This document shows positions 9,303 through 20,086 of a stretch of 64,000 nucleotides of DNA, in pieces (position 1 is the stretch's first letter; each line of letters begins with the position of its first letter). The notes under the pieces are model-generated. The model saw nothing but the letters and a program-made list of their open reading frames with translations. It ran no database searches and had not been told where the DNA came from. Source of the DNA: Epichloe hybrida (Eukaryota > Ascomycota > Sordariomycetes > Hypocreales > Clavicipitaceae); the NCBI GenBank assembly GCA_019022495.1, contig JAFEKR010000064.1, positions 79,567-143,566 of the forward strand, written 5' to 3'. Position numbers and translations under genes: made by a program.

Positions 9303-10632
9303 GAATAGGGAGCTACGCTCAAACCTATATCCCGACGAACTTGGATAGGCTCAGCCGTATCGTCATTTCCAAGGCTGAAAGAAAGACAGTAGATAGAAGA
9401 GGCAATTTTTAGCATATTATGAGACCTGCACAGCAGAGCGGAAAAGGAAGGGGGAACGCAATTATGTAGATGTGCGTTCGGCAAAGAGGGGCAGAGGGGC
9501 ACGTGACCCAACATGTCAACTCGCTTATTCTTGTAAATGTCAGCCACAATAGACAATATTACACATAGGAACAATAATCGCGATGCAAGTTGTGTCGGTT
9601 GTTGGAAGGGACTCTCTCGGCACCAGAAGAGCTGACTGGCGAGGAACTGATGAGCGCGGAAGTCATAGCCCCTTCTGACATGGCCAAACCTAATAACTGT
9701 GACGATAGGATTTCTAAAGCAGAGCCAAGTCAAATATATTGGTTCATGACAGACTAGCGCATCCAAGGAGATGGAGAGAATGATGCAAGGCATTCAAGAT
9801 CGTTGTGCAGGCAACGGAGATTCTCCGCAAGCGAATGGGCTTGTTGACACTTTGGGGGGGGGAGAGCAAACACCATGCTTAGCAGAGCGGAAGAAGGTAG
9901 AAATGGAAGGACCTCAATATAAATCTCTGACTAGAGCAAATAGAAGCAAAATGATTATGGCCTTCTCATCGCCATCCTAATCCCTCGTCTTGTGTAGCAA
10001 AGATAACCTCGGACTGTCAAAATGTTGTGCTGGCGTATTCTCCTGTTTCACGAAAAAAGAGGCGCAGCCGACTGGCCACTAATTTGTGCGTAAATTATTC
10101 CCTATATGCCTTGCGACACCTTGCGACATCTCCCATGGTCCACAACTACTCATACAACAAGATAAAAAAAGCCACTGAGGCATCAAAACTCCAGTTTCAT
10201 TCCATTCTATTCCATTCCGAATGACTCAATCGCAATCACCATCCTGCGTAGGTGATAATTGCACCATTCTGCTGATCCCGCTGATTTCTCTTGTCCGCGC
10301 CCGTGTCACCTGTTTTGCTCACGCCTCTCCTCACCCATTGTTCGAAAGTAGGACGTGCTTTGTTGCGTTACGTTCGAACTCTTGGAGCATATGACTTCTG
10401 CTTCTTTTCTTTCGTGGGATCGAAAGGCTCAACATTCAAAACAGGGTTTCTGGCAAGATCATCAACCGGAACGAATCCTACTTCCCTGTTGATCATACTT
10501 GCCATGCATCTGGGATGATGTGTTCGCCCATCTTGACCTCGGTAACCTGAGGCTTGTCTGTTTCAATGGTACTTCGCGTGCAAATCAGTCAGTTGTTCGA
10601 TCGCCCTCTTCTCCTTCCCGGGGCAAGAGCGC
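9303..10632. other. non-coding, repeat-flanked stretch
   Basis: Nothing recognisable as a gene. It holds one copy of the dispersed 71-bp repeat. A 216-codon minus-strand frame at 9143-9793 overlaps the repeat remnant, has no recognisable motif, and was not accepted. Confidence 0.4.
10047..10117. repeat. dispersed 71-bp repeat, copy A
   Basis: Closely matches 11404-11474 (about eight differences). In the minus-strand sense copy B opens with ATG and an open frame (MYAQISGQSA), while copy A has TTT at the ATG position. This looks like a decayed duplicate of the start of the 11144-11452 frame. Confidence 0.85.
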
Positions 10633-11058
10633 CTAGAGTGCATACGACGACGCGCGTCGCCATTCAGCGGTTGCAGTAGATAATGAGGTGACAATTCTGT
10701 CGACCGCTTGGGCTGAGGCGTGCTTGCAGTAGGTAGTTCCAACCTTCTCCTCCTGTGATTGTTGTAAGTCAACGAAAACGAACCATCCGTTGACAGGCGG
10801 GGAGGAGAGGAAGAAAGAGCTAAAAGCATTTTCCACCAGATTGCTCACGTCCTTCTTGCGCTCGTTGACCAATGCCATGCGACCTTGGTAAGAGTCAGTG
10901 GCGGCCGGGACTTGATAATCGCCCTCAGAACGCCAACTCTTCTCGAGATAGATGTCCACGACACCTATGCCTTGTAGGTGTCGTGGACATTTATCTCGAG
11001 AAGAGGCTGACGGTGCGCTGAGGACCAAACATGTCGCGATGACGGTGGACCAAAGCAT
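10633..11058 (-). CDS. hypothetical small secreted protein, possibly decayed
   Basis: A 141-codon frame whose first 20 residues (MLWSTVIATCLVLSAPSASS) look like a signal peptide. No family was recognised. It reads straight through the hairpin at 10937-11005, so residues about 18-40 are encoded by an inverted repeat; this is more likely a rearranged or decayed gene than an intact one. It sits in an island of repeats and broken frames. Intron structure could not be tested. Low confidence that it is expressed. Confidence 0.25.
   Translation of the reverse strand: MLWSTVIATCLVLSAPSASSRDKCPRHLQGIGVVDIYLEKSWRSEGDYQVPAATDSYQGRMALVNERKKDVSNLVENAFSSFFLSSPPVNGWFVFVDLQQSQEEKVGTTYCKHASAQAVDRIVTSLSTATAEWRRASSYAL
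10937..11005. repeat. near-perfect inverted repeat, 31-bp arms, 7-nt loop
   Basis: Left arm 10937-10967 and right arm 10975-11005 are complementary except for one position, with loop tgccttg (10968-10974). A transcript from either strand would fold into a long stable hairpin. Confidence 0.93.
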
Positions 11059-11143
11059 TGTGAGGCACTGTGGACGGGGCCGACGAAGTGAGCCCTAGGT
11101 GGTAGGCCTTATAATCAATTGTAAGGTGCGAGATTAGCAGCGG

Positions 11144-11452
11144 CTAGCATTGACGGATCTTTTTGTCTATTGGGAAATTCAGCATACCTTCTGGGTTCTT
11201 ACAAGCATGCTGGCCAGCGGTAATTGCAAAATTACCTCTCAAGGTGGTAGAGACTGGACCAAATTGAAAGGGATCCCCAACCATGAGTCCTGAGCTGTAG
11301 CCATCGGGAAAATTCTCTTGGAACACATCGTACGCCTTCGCACCAGCCATGATGTTTGAGAATTCGACGGAATTGTCGGGTATATGGGTTGGGATGTAGG
11401 TGTTGCTCGAAAAAAGAGGCACAGCAGACTGGCCACTAATTTGTGCGTACAT
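11144..11452 (-). CDS. hypothetical 102-residue frame, unknown
   Basis: Begins MYAQISGQSAVPLFSSNTYI and contains DGYSSGLMVGDPFQFGPVST. The composition looks protein-like, with conserved-looking Gly/Pro turns, but I do not recognise a family. Its 5' end is duplicated at 10047-10117, where the ATG is lost. It may be an exon of a larger decayed gene. Confidence 0.25.
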   Translation of the reverse strand: MYAQISGQSAVPLFSSNTYIPTHIPDNSVEFSNIMAGAKAYDVFQENFPDGYSSGLMVGDPFQFGPVSTTLRGNFAITAGQHACKNPEGMLNFPIDKKIRQC

Positions 11453-11474
11453 TATCCCCTATATGCCTTTCGAC
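11404..11474. repeat. dispersed 71-bp repeat, copy B
   Basis: Counterpart of 10047-10117; it covers the start of the minus-strand frame at 11452. Confidence 0.85.
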
Positions 11475-11549
11475 AGTAGGTTGGTCGACCCAAATAGATA
11501 TGAGAATTGTGAGAATGAAGTTGAGGGGACGAAACGCGATGGCGGGAGA

Positions 11550-11649
11550 GGAGAGATGATGATGAGGTAGGGAAGGAGAGATGATGATGAGGTAGGGAAG
11601 GAGAGATGATGATGAGGTAGGGAAGGAGAGATGATGATGAGGTAGGGAA
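11550..11649 (+). repeat. 25-bp tandem repeat, four copies
   Basis: The unit is ggagagatgatgatgaggta plus gggaa, repeated four times with essentially no differences. Confidence 0.95.
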
Positions 11650-11723
11650 GAAGTTATGTGTCGAACGACGAACGACCGGAATTGTCACGTCCAGAAAGTC
11701 ATAAGATATATAGAGGGAGATGG

Positions 11724-11942
11724 TGAGGAAATTTTCATGAGCAAACGGGTGGTTGCGGTTGTAAACAGCTGTCAGGAGTGCTAGCGTTGTAGCCCCACTC
11801 GAAGTGAAAGAAAGACAACGCAATATCATAGGAAAAAAAGAGGAATAATATGAGGAAATTTTCATGAGCAAACGGAGGGTCGCGGTTGTGAATAGCTGTC
11901 AGGAGTGCTAGCGTTGTAGCCCTACTCGAAGTGAAAGAAAGG
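11724..11942 (+). repeat. local direct duplication of about 92 bp
   Basis: Copies at 11724-11815 and 11851-11942 share tgaggaaattttcatgagca through ctcgaagtgaaagaaag, offset 127 bases. Differences are few, mainly transitions. The separating sequence is AT rich. Confidence 0.9.
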
Positions 11943-13381
11943 TAACAGTGTGATATGTTACTAATGACGGAAAGTTAAGAAATAGCTCGGCAAAAGGGAC
12001 GTACGAGGCATAGAAGATTTCATCAAATGGTTCTAATGGAAATGGGGTTAGTGATGGCGTTAACGCCATAGATTATTTGAACAGTATTCACCTTAGACCC
12101 GTTGCTTTCTCTTTTCTAGTTCTATGTCGATCCGAGCGTGTTGTAGAAATTACTCGCATTTTTATTTGACATTTCCATGCAAGGAGATAGAAAGCACATG
12201 TGAATTGCAGAAAACACAAGGTCTAGTTCTCATTTTGACTTACTTTATTAGTAGCTCTTTAAAAGAAGCGCTCTAAAACAGCCAAAGAAAGCAAACACAC
12301 CAGGCCCATTATTGGAAAACCCCTTCACACGACTCTAGATACATAAGTGAAAAGGCAGGCTTATTAGAAAGCGGAGCGATGCCTAGTTGAAGCATCCTAC
12401 GGAAGTTAAGGAGCTGCCAAGGTCACTTTTTCGGCATTCTATTTTTACACTAAGTGACGTTGGGAGGATCGTGCCTGCAGTTATTCCAACAAAGCGTAGG
12501 TCTTCCGTGGATTCTGATGCCAAGGTGATCGCCGCTCGCGGTCCAAAGTGCAGTGTAATATTGGCCAAGATCCGGTGTCCAGGATATAACTTGTTCGAAA
12601 CAAAACCAACCCCCTTGTGTGTTGGCCGTGAGGTGATAACCTCAGAGGTGGTGAGAGTCGTTGCCAGTTAAGAGAGGAAGGAGCCAACTCGCATCCAACA
12701 TTGCAAAACAGACATGTAAACTTTCAGAGCCATGGAGTTCATTCATCATTGAAGATAGTGGAGCGATCCCTGATAAAAGCACCTGCAGAAGTCAGGGAAA
12801 GGAGCCATGTGGCAGCTTCCCGCTTCCCCTCTAGTAGTCTTGGTGTTGAGAAACTTGACAGTCACAAAGGGGGAGGGAGATTGTTATTCACGTGAGCGGA
12901 CGGACTCGTCAGGACGCTCATATTAACAGGCTTTAGAACGGGCTTGTTGGATCAATGTAGTAAGAGAGCTCTTTCCTGGCGTTGATGATGGTAATGGAAT
13001 CGAGAATTGGCGTTTATTTTAGGGTAGGCCGTCGTGCATATGAACTTGGGTCAAGTCAGATTGTGCTGTCTGATTGGCCGAGCAGTGGAGACAGCTCTCA
13101 ATCCCAGACATCCCAGACCGGACTTGCGCAAAGCTCTCCATCACGAGATTCACGTATTATTCTGCAGCCGACGACCGCGCCTCGCATTTCTTGGTCACTC
13201 AGCCCATCCTCCGACACTTTCGATCCGTGCCAATGGTCTGAATCCGTGGGCATACTATCGTGTCATCGTCATTGTTCTACCCCCTCGCAGACTGCCAGTG
13301 CAGCTGCCCCTGGTCCTCTACCTTTTAGATTACTCTCCTCTACTTCGCATCTAATCGCTTTCTCAACTCAACTCCTTCGCC
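11943..13381. other. decayed coding remnants and promoter of cdc73
   Basis: On the minus strand, 12671-12383 is open (ATTLTTSEVITS... to ...SVGCFN, then stop) and looks protein-like. Another open segment at about 12865-12780 reads VKFLNTKTTRGEAGSCHM. Both end in related 3' sequence (gagcgat..cct..aa..gaagt at 12372-12400 and 12759-12800), suggesting a duplicated exon end. I recognise no family and no complete gene. The last ~400 bases are the pyrimidine-rich promoter and 5' leader of cdc73. Confidence 0.35.
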
Positions 13382-14723
13382 ATGGCCAACGCCGAACACG
13401 ATCCTCTCCTCCTGCTGCGCAAAGCCATCTCCAGCAGCCAGCCATTTGTCCCCAGCGCCTCGGATGACCCGGGCGCCGACGAGTCACCACTCGCCCAAGC
13501 AACCCACCTGCAGTTCTCGAGCCAAGGCATCGCCCTCGCCATCGACACACCGACGCGCTTCATTTCCAATGACAAACCCGTCGATCTGCGTAGTATTTAC
13601 TTTGCGTGGCTGAATCGCGAACTTGCCATTCCCGAATACAATGCCTCTGCCACAACGCTCAACGATCAGCTTGCCGCTGCTGGATCCACCGGCAAGGTGC
13701 AGAACTTGGGGTTCATCGAACGTCTCGATCTGATCACCTGGCTGGAGGGCGCGAGTGAAGAGAGCGAATACATAAAACCTGTGGCGGGAGATGCCGATGC
13801 CGCCGGTGCTGGTGCTGCTCCAGCATCCAAGCCTGGTGCCGCGTCGACAGCTGCTCAAGCGAGAGCAGGAAAGGGCACCTTGGATCCAAGGCTAGCCAGC
13901 GTGTACGATGGCGAGCGAAGGATGGGTGATAGGAATACAGTTCTAAGGGGCATCAAGCCTACGGTATGTATTTGGACCCATGGGGATTTTACCTCTTCTC
14001 AGAACAAACCAACTCAAGGGGCGGGAAATAATACTCAGACATGCACGACTATTTCTAACTATTCAAAAACGATAGGACTTCTCACACGTGCGCAAGCTTG
14101 CCGCTCCGTTCATCAAGAAGAAGTCGCAACCACTCTCAGCACCTGGCCCATCATCATCATTATCAATCAACCAAAAGGGACCTACCAGGAGACCAGATCC
14201 CATTATTCTTCTATCGCCATCGGCCTCATCACTGCTCCGAATGACCAATGCGCGATCCTTCCTCGAAGACGGCAAATTCGTGCCCGCGGATGCGAGCGGC
14301 TCGACGGCCAGTATGCTCCACGTCCAGCGTGTCATGCGAGCCATCGACCCTAACCGCCCCCTGCGATTCATTCTCGTCGAGGGCTCTGAGCAGTTCAAGC
14401 CGGAATACTGGAACCGCGTGGTGGCTGTCTTCACAACCGGGCAGACGTGGCAGTTCAAGAATTACAAATGGAGCAGTCCCAGCGAACTGTTCAAGCATAC
14501 ACTAGGCGTGTACGTAGGCTGGCGAGGAGACCAGGTTCCCGACAGCATTCGCAGCTGGGGGCAAAGAGTTCTTTCTACGGGTGTTGATCGATGGCGTGGG
14601 GGTGACGGCGCAGATGCCTCTCGATTCAGGGACAAGGAGGTTGTGGAACAGATTTGGAAGTCGATTGAGACGAACATGCGGAACAAGGGGTGGCGAAACG
14701 ATTCGGCACCGACGTCGATATAA
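13382..14723 (+). CDS. cdc73: Paf1-complex subunit Cdc73 (parafibromin)
   Basis: A nuclear factor that rides on RNA polymerase II during elongation and supports histone modification and 3' end formation. Exons 13382-13963 and 14076-14723 give 409 residues, phase 0; the intron runs GTATGT...GATAG. N-terminal domain: start MANAEHDPLLLLRKAI, ..IYFAWLNRELAIPEYN, ..LGFIERLDLITWLEGASEESEYI. A charged middle follows with RLASVYDGERRMGDRNTVLRGIKPT and DFSHVRKLAAPFI. The C-terminal Ras-like CDC73 domain (about residues 255-405) includes PLRFILVEGSEQFKPEYWNR and VVAVFTTGQTWQFKNYKW. Length matches fungal Cdc73. The spliced junction IKPT/DFSHVRK restores a conserved segment, which fixes the intron. Confidence 0.96.
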
Positions 14724-16805
14724 AGACTGATGCGAGACTGGCATTGATGGTGCTGGTGCTGTTCCATGCTGCGCTCAGCGTTTTCCATTTCCCATCATGG
14801 TGTTTCATCATATATGGACGATATGGACGATTGCGGGTGAGTGCTCGAGGCGAGGTGGGGTCTTGAGGAAGAGGGCACATTCTCGACAAAACAGAAGGAA
14901 GCGTCGGCGTTTGGTTTCATATTGCAATTCATTTCATCTATTGAGATTGAGCACAGAAGATGGCGCGTTACTGATAGTCATAGAAGCAAGTTGCGGGACA
15001 GTGGGACATTCAGAAAGTAGAATCACTCCATTTCTCATGGTTTCAGAATTCTGGGGGACTAATCCGTACACGTAGGGTGTATGTATCTCAGAATTGGTTC
15101 AAGACTTGCCACGTGTTTCCCACGTCATGACACGTTCTGGGTGTCCACAGAGGAGCCAAAACTTCTGGAAAACTTTGCGCGCCAACAGTTCGGCCAACCG
15201 GGACTTGACGCGGGTAGAGAAGAAGAAGAAGAAAACAAGAATAATGGGACTGGCTCCGCGAAGAGCATGGGGGATGGCCCCATTATCGCAAGCCACACGG
15301 CACGGGGAATTGGTCTAGAAGAAACTTCGGATCGGCCGAACGAGAATTGGAACAAGGGGGATGGATGGATGGATTGTGTAGTTTTGTGAAATCTCAACCC
15401 CTGCTGTCCTGGGTCGTGCTTCAAGGCCATTTCATTGGGTCGGCGTAGACGAGAGTGAGAAGACTTTTTTTTTTTTTTTTTTTTTTTTAGAAATGGAAAA
15501 GAGGAAAATTACAGTGAAAGCAAGGGGGGTTGGGTTACCCTGTTGAACCTCCGGGAGCATACATACCCATGTGCGAGAAAATACGATGGCTGCGCGCCAA
15601 CGCCGCACGTTGCGTTGCATTGGAGAATCCTGCCGGCCGAGACTAGAGCAATTGCTGATTGTTCCTTTTCCCCGTTCGCCTTTCGGTAGCGTTTGGCATG
15701 ACATGAACGTGACGGGATGGGATCGATGGATGATGGATGATGGATGATGTACATATACGTGGCGGGGAGGGAGGCGGATTGGCCGAGAAAGCGCGGCATT
15801 CGGGGAAGCCTATGAAGAATATTGCAATCCCTTGTCGAGATTCGCGTGGCATTTAGGCATCCTTCTTTTTGGGTTTTTTTTCCCCCTTGCTTTTCCTTTT
15901 TTTTTTTCGCCTAGTATTGCTGCAGTGGTCATGGCACCAGGAGATTTAACAATCAGTCTTACTAACTTGTAGTTTCTAGTCCGGCACGACGTTCAGGTTC
16001 CAGTTCAACAATGACTCTGCAACCCGCACACCCCCTGGGCCTGTGCACCCCAAGAATCCCGCCCCGTCTGAAGGAAAAATGGGCAAAAGGTAGGCCGGTG
16101 GGCCGGTAGGCCGATGAGAGCGATGGGCCGTTGTTACTTGTTCTTGTTGCCTGGGAAGGATTCGGCAGGCGGGGTCATTTACATGACGGCTTGCATCATG
16201 GCGTGGTTCATGGGATTTCAGAAACGGGGAAAAAAAAAAAAAAAAAAAGGTAAAGAGACGCCAGGGGGGGAGGGGGGAGGGGTGGTTGTTACTCGGACAG
16301 AAAGGTAGGAATACATGCAAGAAAGGGTGGCCATCCTGGCACCATCTCAAGATTTGTGCAATAGTCGGAAAGATGCAGTAAGTACATACGGAGTAGTCTT
16401 GACTAGAAGGTGAAGTAAAGCGAAATATGAGAAGCATTAAGAAACCCGAACCTTGATGTACATGCCGTCTGTGCAATTCATGTTAGACCCGTAAAATATC
16501 AAAGCTTCAAGAGAGGATTGGAGAGGAAAAAAAAAAAAAAAGGGAACACCTAGTGCTTTGTCAAACAATGACAGCCTGGGAAGGGGGAGTCAACTATTGC
16601 CAATGGTTTGCCTGATAAACGGGCTGTCCGAATCTATTTGCGTAGTCCGTACATACATACACAAGCCCATTGTTTCCGCCAAGTTCGGAGTCTCCGAGTC
16701 CCGGGGGGAGTGTAGCAAGTTAGGCGAATGTGGATAATCATCAGTGAGTTTCGTTTGCATAATGAATGCTGCTTTTTTTTTTTTGACCCCGAAATTTTCA
16801 CCCTT
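14724..16805. other. intergenic between cdc73 and tRNA-Cys
   Basis: No gene supported. It holds homopolymer T tracts (15465-15488, 15898-15908), a GATG(GAT) tract at 15716-15748 and A tracts at 16229-16248 and 16527-16542. Copies of the CCGTA motif occur at 15063, 16386-16397 and 16642-16652. Confidence 0.5.
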
Positions 16806-16913
16806 GTCCGGGTGACGCAGCGGTTAGCGTGTAGGATTGCAATTGGCGTTGCTCCCTGGATAACTCAGGCGACGAAAATCCTGAAGTCCCCGGTTCAAAT
16901 CCGGGTCCGGACT
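16806..16913 (+). tRNA. tRNA-Cys(GCA) with 35-nt intron
   Basis: Acceptor stem GTCCGGG pairs with TCCGGAC (one G-T). The D arm is ACGC-AGCGGTTA-GCGT, the anticodon stem TAGGA pairs with TCCTG, and the T arm is CCCGGTTCAAATCCGGG. The loop reads TT-GCA-A, then a 35-nt intron at 16843-16877, then A38. Mature length is 73 with discriminator U, the identity base of tRNA-Cys. A T6 run at 16946-16951 can act as terminator. Confidence 0.93.
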
Positions 16914-16945
16914 TCCCAATGAGAAGCGCGATTGTGCTTATGTAC

Positions 16946-16951
16946 TTTTTT
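16946..16951 (+). terminator. candidate Pol III terminator for tRNA-Cys
   Basis: First run of six T downstream of the tRNA-Cys gene, 33 bases past its end. Confidence 0.5.
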
Positions 16952-19112
16952 GGCTCCACAGCCCCCCCTCTTTTTTTTCTTTTTTTCTTTTTTTCTTCTT
17001 CTTTTCCCCTCAGCTGCCATGGCCTTGAGGTTCAGAGCCATAATTAAAAAGTACAACGGGATGGCACTACGCCAAAAAGAGCACTAGATAATGAAAGCTG
17101 CCAGGAAACAAAACAAAACAGTCAACGGGCAACCACTGCTGGGGGACGGCCTCAAACATGAATAGCAATTCGGGTCTGCAGACTTTCTGGCCGAACCTAC
17201 TGCACATAGTCGGAAGCTGCGGGTTGACGCATCGGCATCTCCGAGTCCAGGTAGTTATGCAGAAGCGCAGCAGGAAAAAAAAAATTAGCATAGATGGCGC
17301 GATTGACGCGGACAAGAAGCTGCTCATGGCCGGCCGGCATCTGACTCTATTCCATCTACGCAGCAGCATTGGACAAACATTGGTTCACCGAACATTCGCT
17401 GGGGGCGCAAACAAGTGGATCTGGCATTTCGTGAGGTTCCGGCGGCGACGACCTCAATCCAGCACCGAACGCTTTCAGTATTGTTCTGGCCATGTCATTC
17501 ATGTACAATGTAATCCGTACGGAGTACAGATAATGGGACCGAATGAGTGAGTTGCAGTTTGTCGGTCAAGCCGGACATATCGGACGTTATTGAGTTCTGA
17601 CTTACATGTTGCGCCCGAATTCCGGAATCTGCCACGAGACGTCCTACTTAGGCTATTTATTATACATACATACATACATATGCCACGTGTGAGAGCAAAA
17701 CAGGGGTCGCCCATTCATGCCCCTGCGACATGTGAGCGCATTTATCAGCATTATACAATGAACAGTGCCTGACAGGCAGTACTTGATCCTAAAAAAAAAA
17801 AAAAAAAAAAAAAAAAACGAAGACAAAGCCCGCATCTATAGCAGATTCACGGTGGTGCTGCCACGGCCACCCACGGCCATGGAGAGTTCCTTACAACAAG
17901 ACAGAAACTGAGCACATGAACACACGTGTTTAATAAGGGGCCCAGCTTACCCACCACAGAAAACATTGTAAATGTTCAGTAATACAAATATACAACCTTG
18001 ACGACCAGCCAGCTCCCTGGTCAGAGATTTGTGGTGGCTGCAGCGGTATTTGCACTGATTAAGCACCTTCGATTGATGTCAACTGAGCACGACAGATCGG
18101 ACCAGGGGCGGGCTCGCGTTGCTCAATTATTGGCCATGCCCTGCCTTCTCGGCTCTTACTTCCTTGGGGACGTGGTTTGATTCAGGACATGCACGGCATG
18201 GATCCAAGTGCCCATCCATGAGTCGCGCTTATTAGTACATGTAGATGCTAACAGGACAGACTAGAACCAAGACAGCGCGAAGTGCGCAGCTATCTTAATC
18301 AGAGTTCTCCGAGAAATGACAGGTCTGATTTCCATTAAATGCTGAGATGATGACACAGTTAGTTGCCACGCGGCGCCCCATGCGGCGCCCATGCGCCCGT
18401 CCAGTCTGCCTGGATACCTGATCGTCGGTAACCCAGGAAAACGGTTTGACAGCGGCCTGAAGACCCAGAGGGGGCATCTGGAGTGCTGACGAGCGGTGAG
18501 CGCCTTCTCGTCGAATCATGACATCGCAACATGGAACCATCATCGTGTCGTTCTCTGTCAATGCAAAAAGCCCTGGCCTCGGACGGACTCAAGCTCGTGC
18601 ACCCACAATAAGCATTGACAATAAAAAACCGACACCTTGCTTACGTGTCAGAACACTCCCTTTTCTGACATTTTGGTCAAATCAGTATCGAACGTAGTGG
18701 ATTCACGTATATTGCTCAACTTATGTCTAGACACGAGGAGAAACATTTGTTTGGCAGTGAAATTTTAATCATTCGCGTCGACTTTCATGCTGACTTTCCA
18801 TGCCAAAGAGATCAGGTTGGAGTCCAACTCGGAGCAGGGCCTGTCAATGCCAAACTTTGCCTTGGGAAGGCAGGTAGGAGTCTTGAACGGCAGCTTCGAG
18901 CAGGAGATGCTGGCAGTTCAAATGCAGTTGCGGGGTGCCTCCTTCCGATTCCGATACCAATTCCAAGCCAACTTGCAAAATAAGTTGAGGAACTTTCCCA
19001 CAGATCGCGCCTGTGTTTTCTTCATTGCACGTGGCATTGATTTCATCGGGGGTTTGTCTTTTTTTCGAGCACTTGCTGATGACAATGTTTGTGCATCGTT
19101 GTATTTGCACGA

Positions 19113-19228
19113 CCCCTCCTTGCGTCCCTCCTGGCGTCCCTCCTGGCGACCCTCCTGGCGTCCCTCCTGGCGTCCCTCCTGGCGACCCTCCTGGCGTCCC
19201 TCCTGGCGTCCCTCCTGGCGTCCCTCCC
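19113..19228 (+). repeat. 12-bp minisatellite, about nine units
   Basis: Unit tggcgtccctcc with a tggcgaccctcc variant. The translated frames look collagen-like or Arg-rich only because the unit length is a multiple of three. Confidence 0.93.
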
Positions 19229-19957
19229 CGTCTGATGTGCCACGACATTCGTTCATTGTTCGATGTAACCAGTGGTTGTCTGGTCCGAAGACACACATAC
19301 TTACAGTACTTCTACAATCGGTTCGTACAGGAATCCGTACTCCGTACTCCGTATACGGAGTAGTGATACGCTCTTGTACGCTAATCTCGTGTCCACGCTG
19401 CTCCATCAGTTGGTCCGTGCAGCTTGCATGTGCCCCTGTGGCTGTCAACACGTGGATGGCCCCCCAGTGAAAGACGTCAGATTGGCGATAATGTGCGGAG
19501 CACGGAGTAGTATGCAAGTGACGACTGCTTGTGATTCTCCTTATCCGTCTGCCAGCTCATCTGGCTCTTCAGCCGCAGCAAGGAAGCAAGGGTGCAACGT
19601 TCTCGACACGGGCACTCTAACGTGCAACCGCTGGGAAACTCGACGCCACTCGTGCAATAGAAAAACGACGCATTCATTGCCCCGTCTCGCTTCCATGCTT
19701 CGCATGTAGTTTGCTTGCTTGCTTGCTTGCTTGTGAAGGCCGGAGGCCGGGGCCACGGTGCAACCATCTCGGCGAGTCCCGACTCGTGCAAGATTCAAGG
19801 TTCAGCATGTTAAAGGGCCAGGAACGTTGCTCTTGTTGGGACGTCGCACGATCGGAGACGAACAAACACTTCTTATCTGCACCGCGCATTGAGAATCGGT
19901 ATTTTGACAAGCATCATGGTGGACGAGACCGGCTCGTCCATTGCGTCCTGTTTCGTG

Positions 19958-20086
19958 CTACAAAACTACAAAACTACAAAACTACAAAACTACAAAACTA
20001 CAAAACTACAAAACTACAAAACTACAAAACTACAAAACTACAAAACTACAAAACTACAAAACTACAAAACTACAAAACTACAAAAC
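19958..20086 (+). repeat. 8-bp minisatellite (ACTACAAA)n
   Basis: About fifteen perfect copies of an octamer, ending at aaaacctcacc. Confidence 0.95.

Noticed and set aside
9143..9793. 216-codon minus-strand frame
   Set aside because: Overlaps repeat remnants, has no recognisable motif or splice context, and lies in a decayed island.
17791..17816. Poly-A tail of a retroposed gene
   Set aside because: No coding remnant or target-site duplication found beside the A tract.
18918..19517. Arg/Gln- or collagen-like frames (GRQEGRQEG, PPGVPPG)
   Set aside because: Produced by a 12-bp minisatellite, open in several frames on both strands, no start context or conserved flank.
19958..20086. CRISPR-like regular array
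   Set aside because: Octamer repeated without spacers, in a eukaryote; a plain minisatellite.
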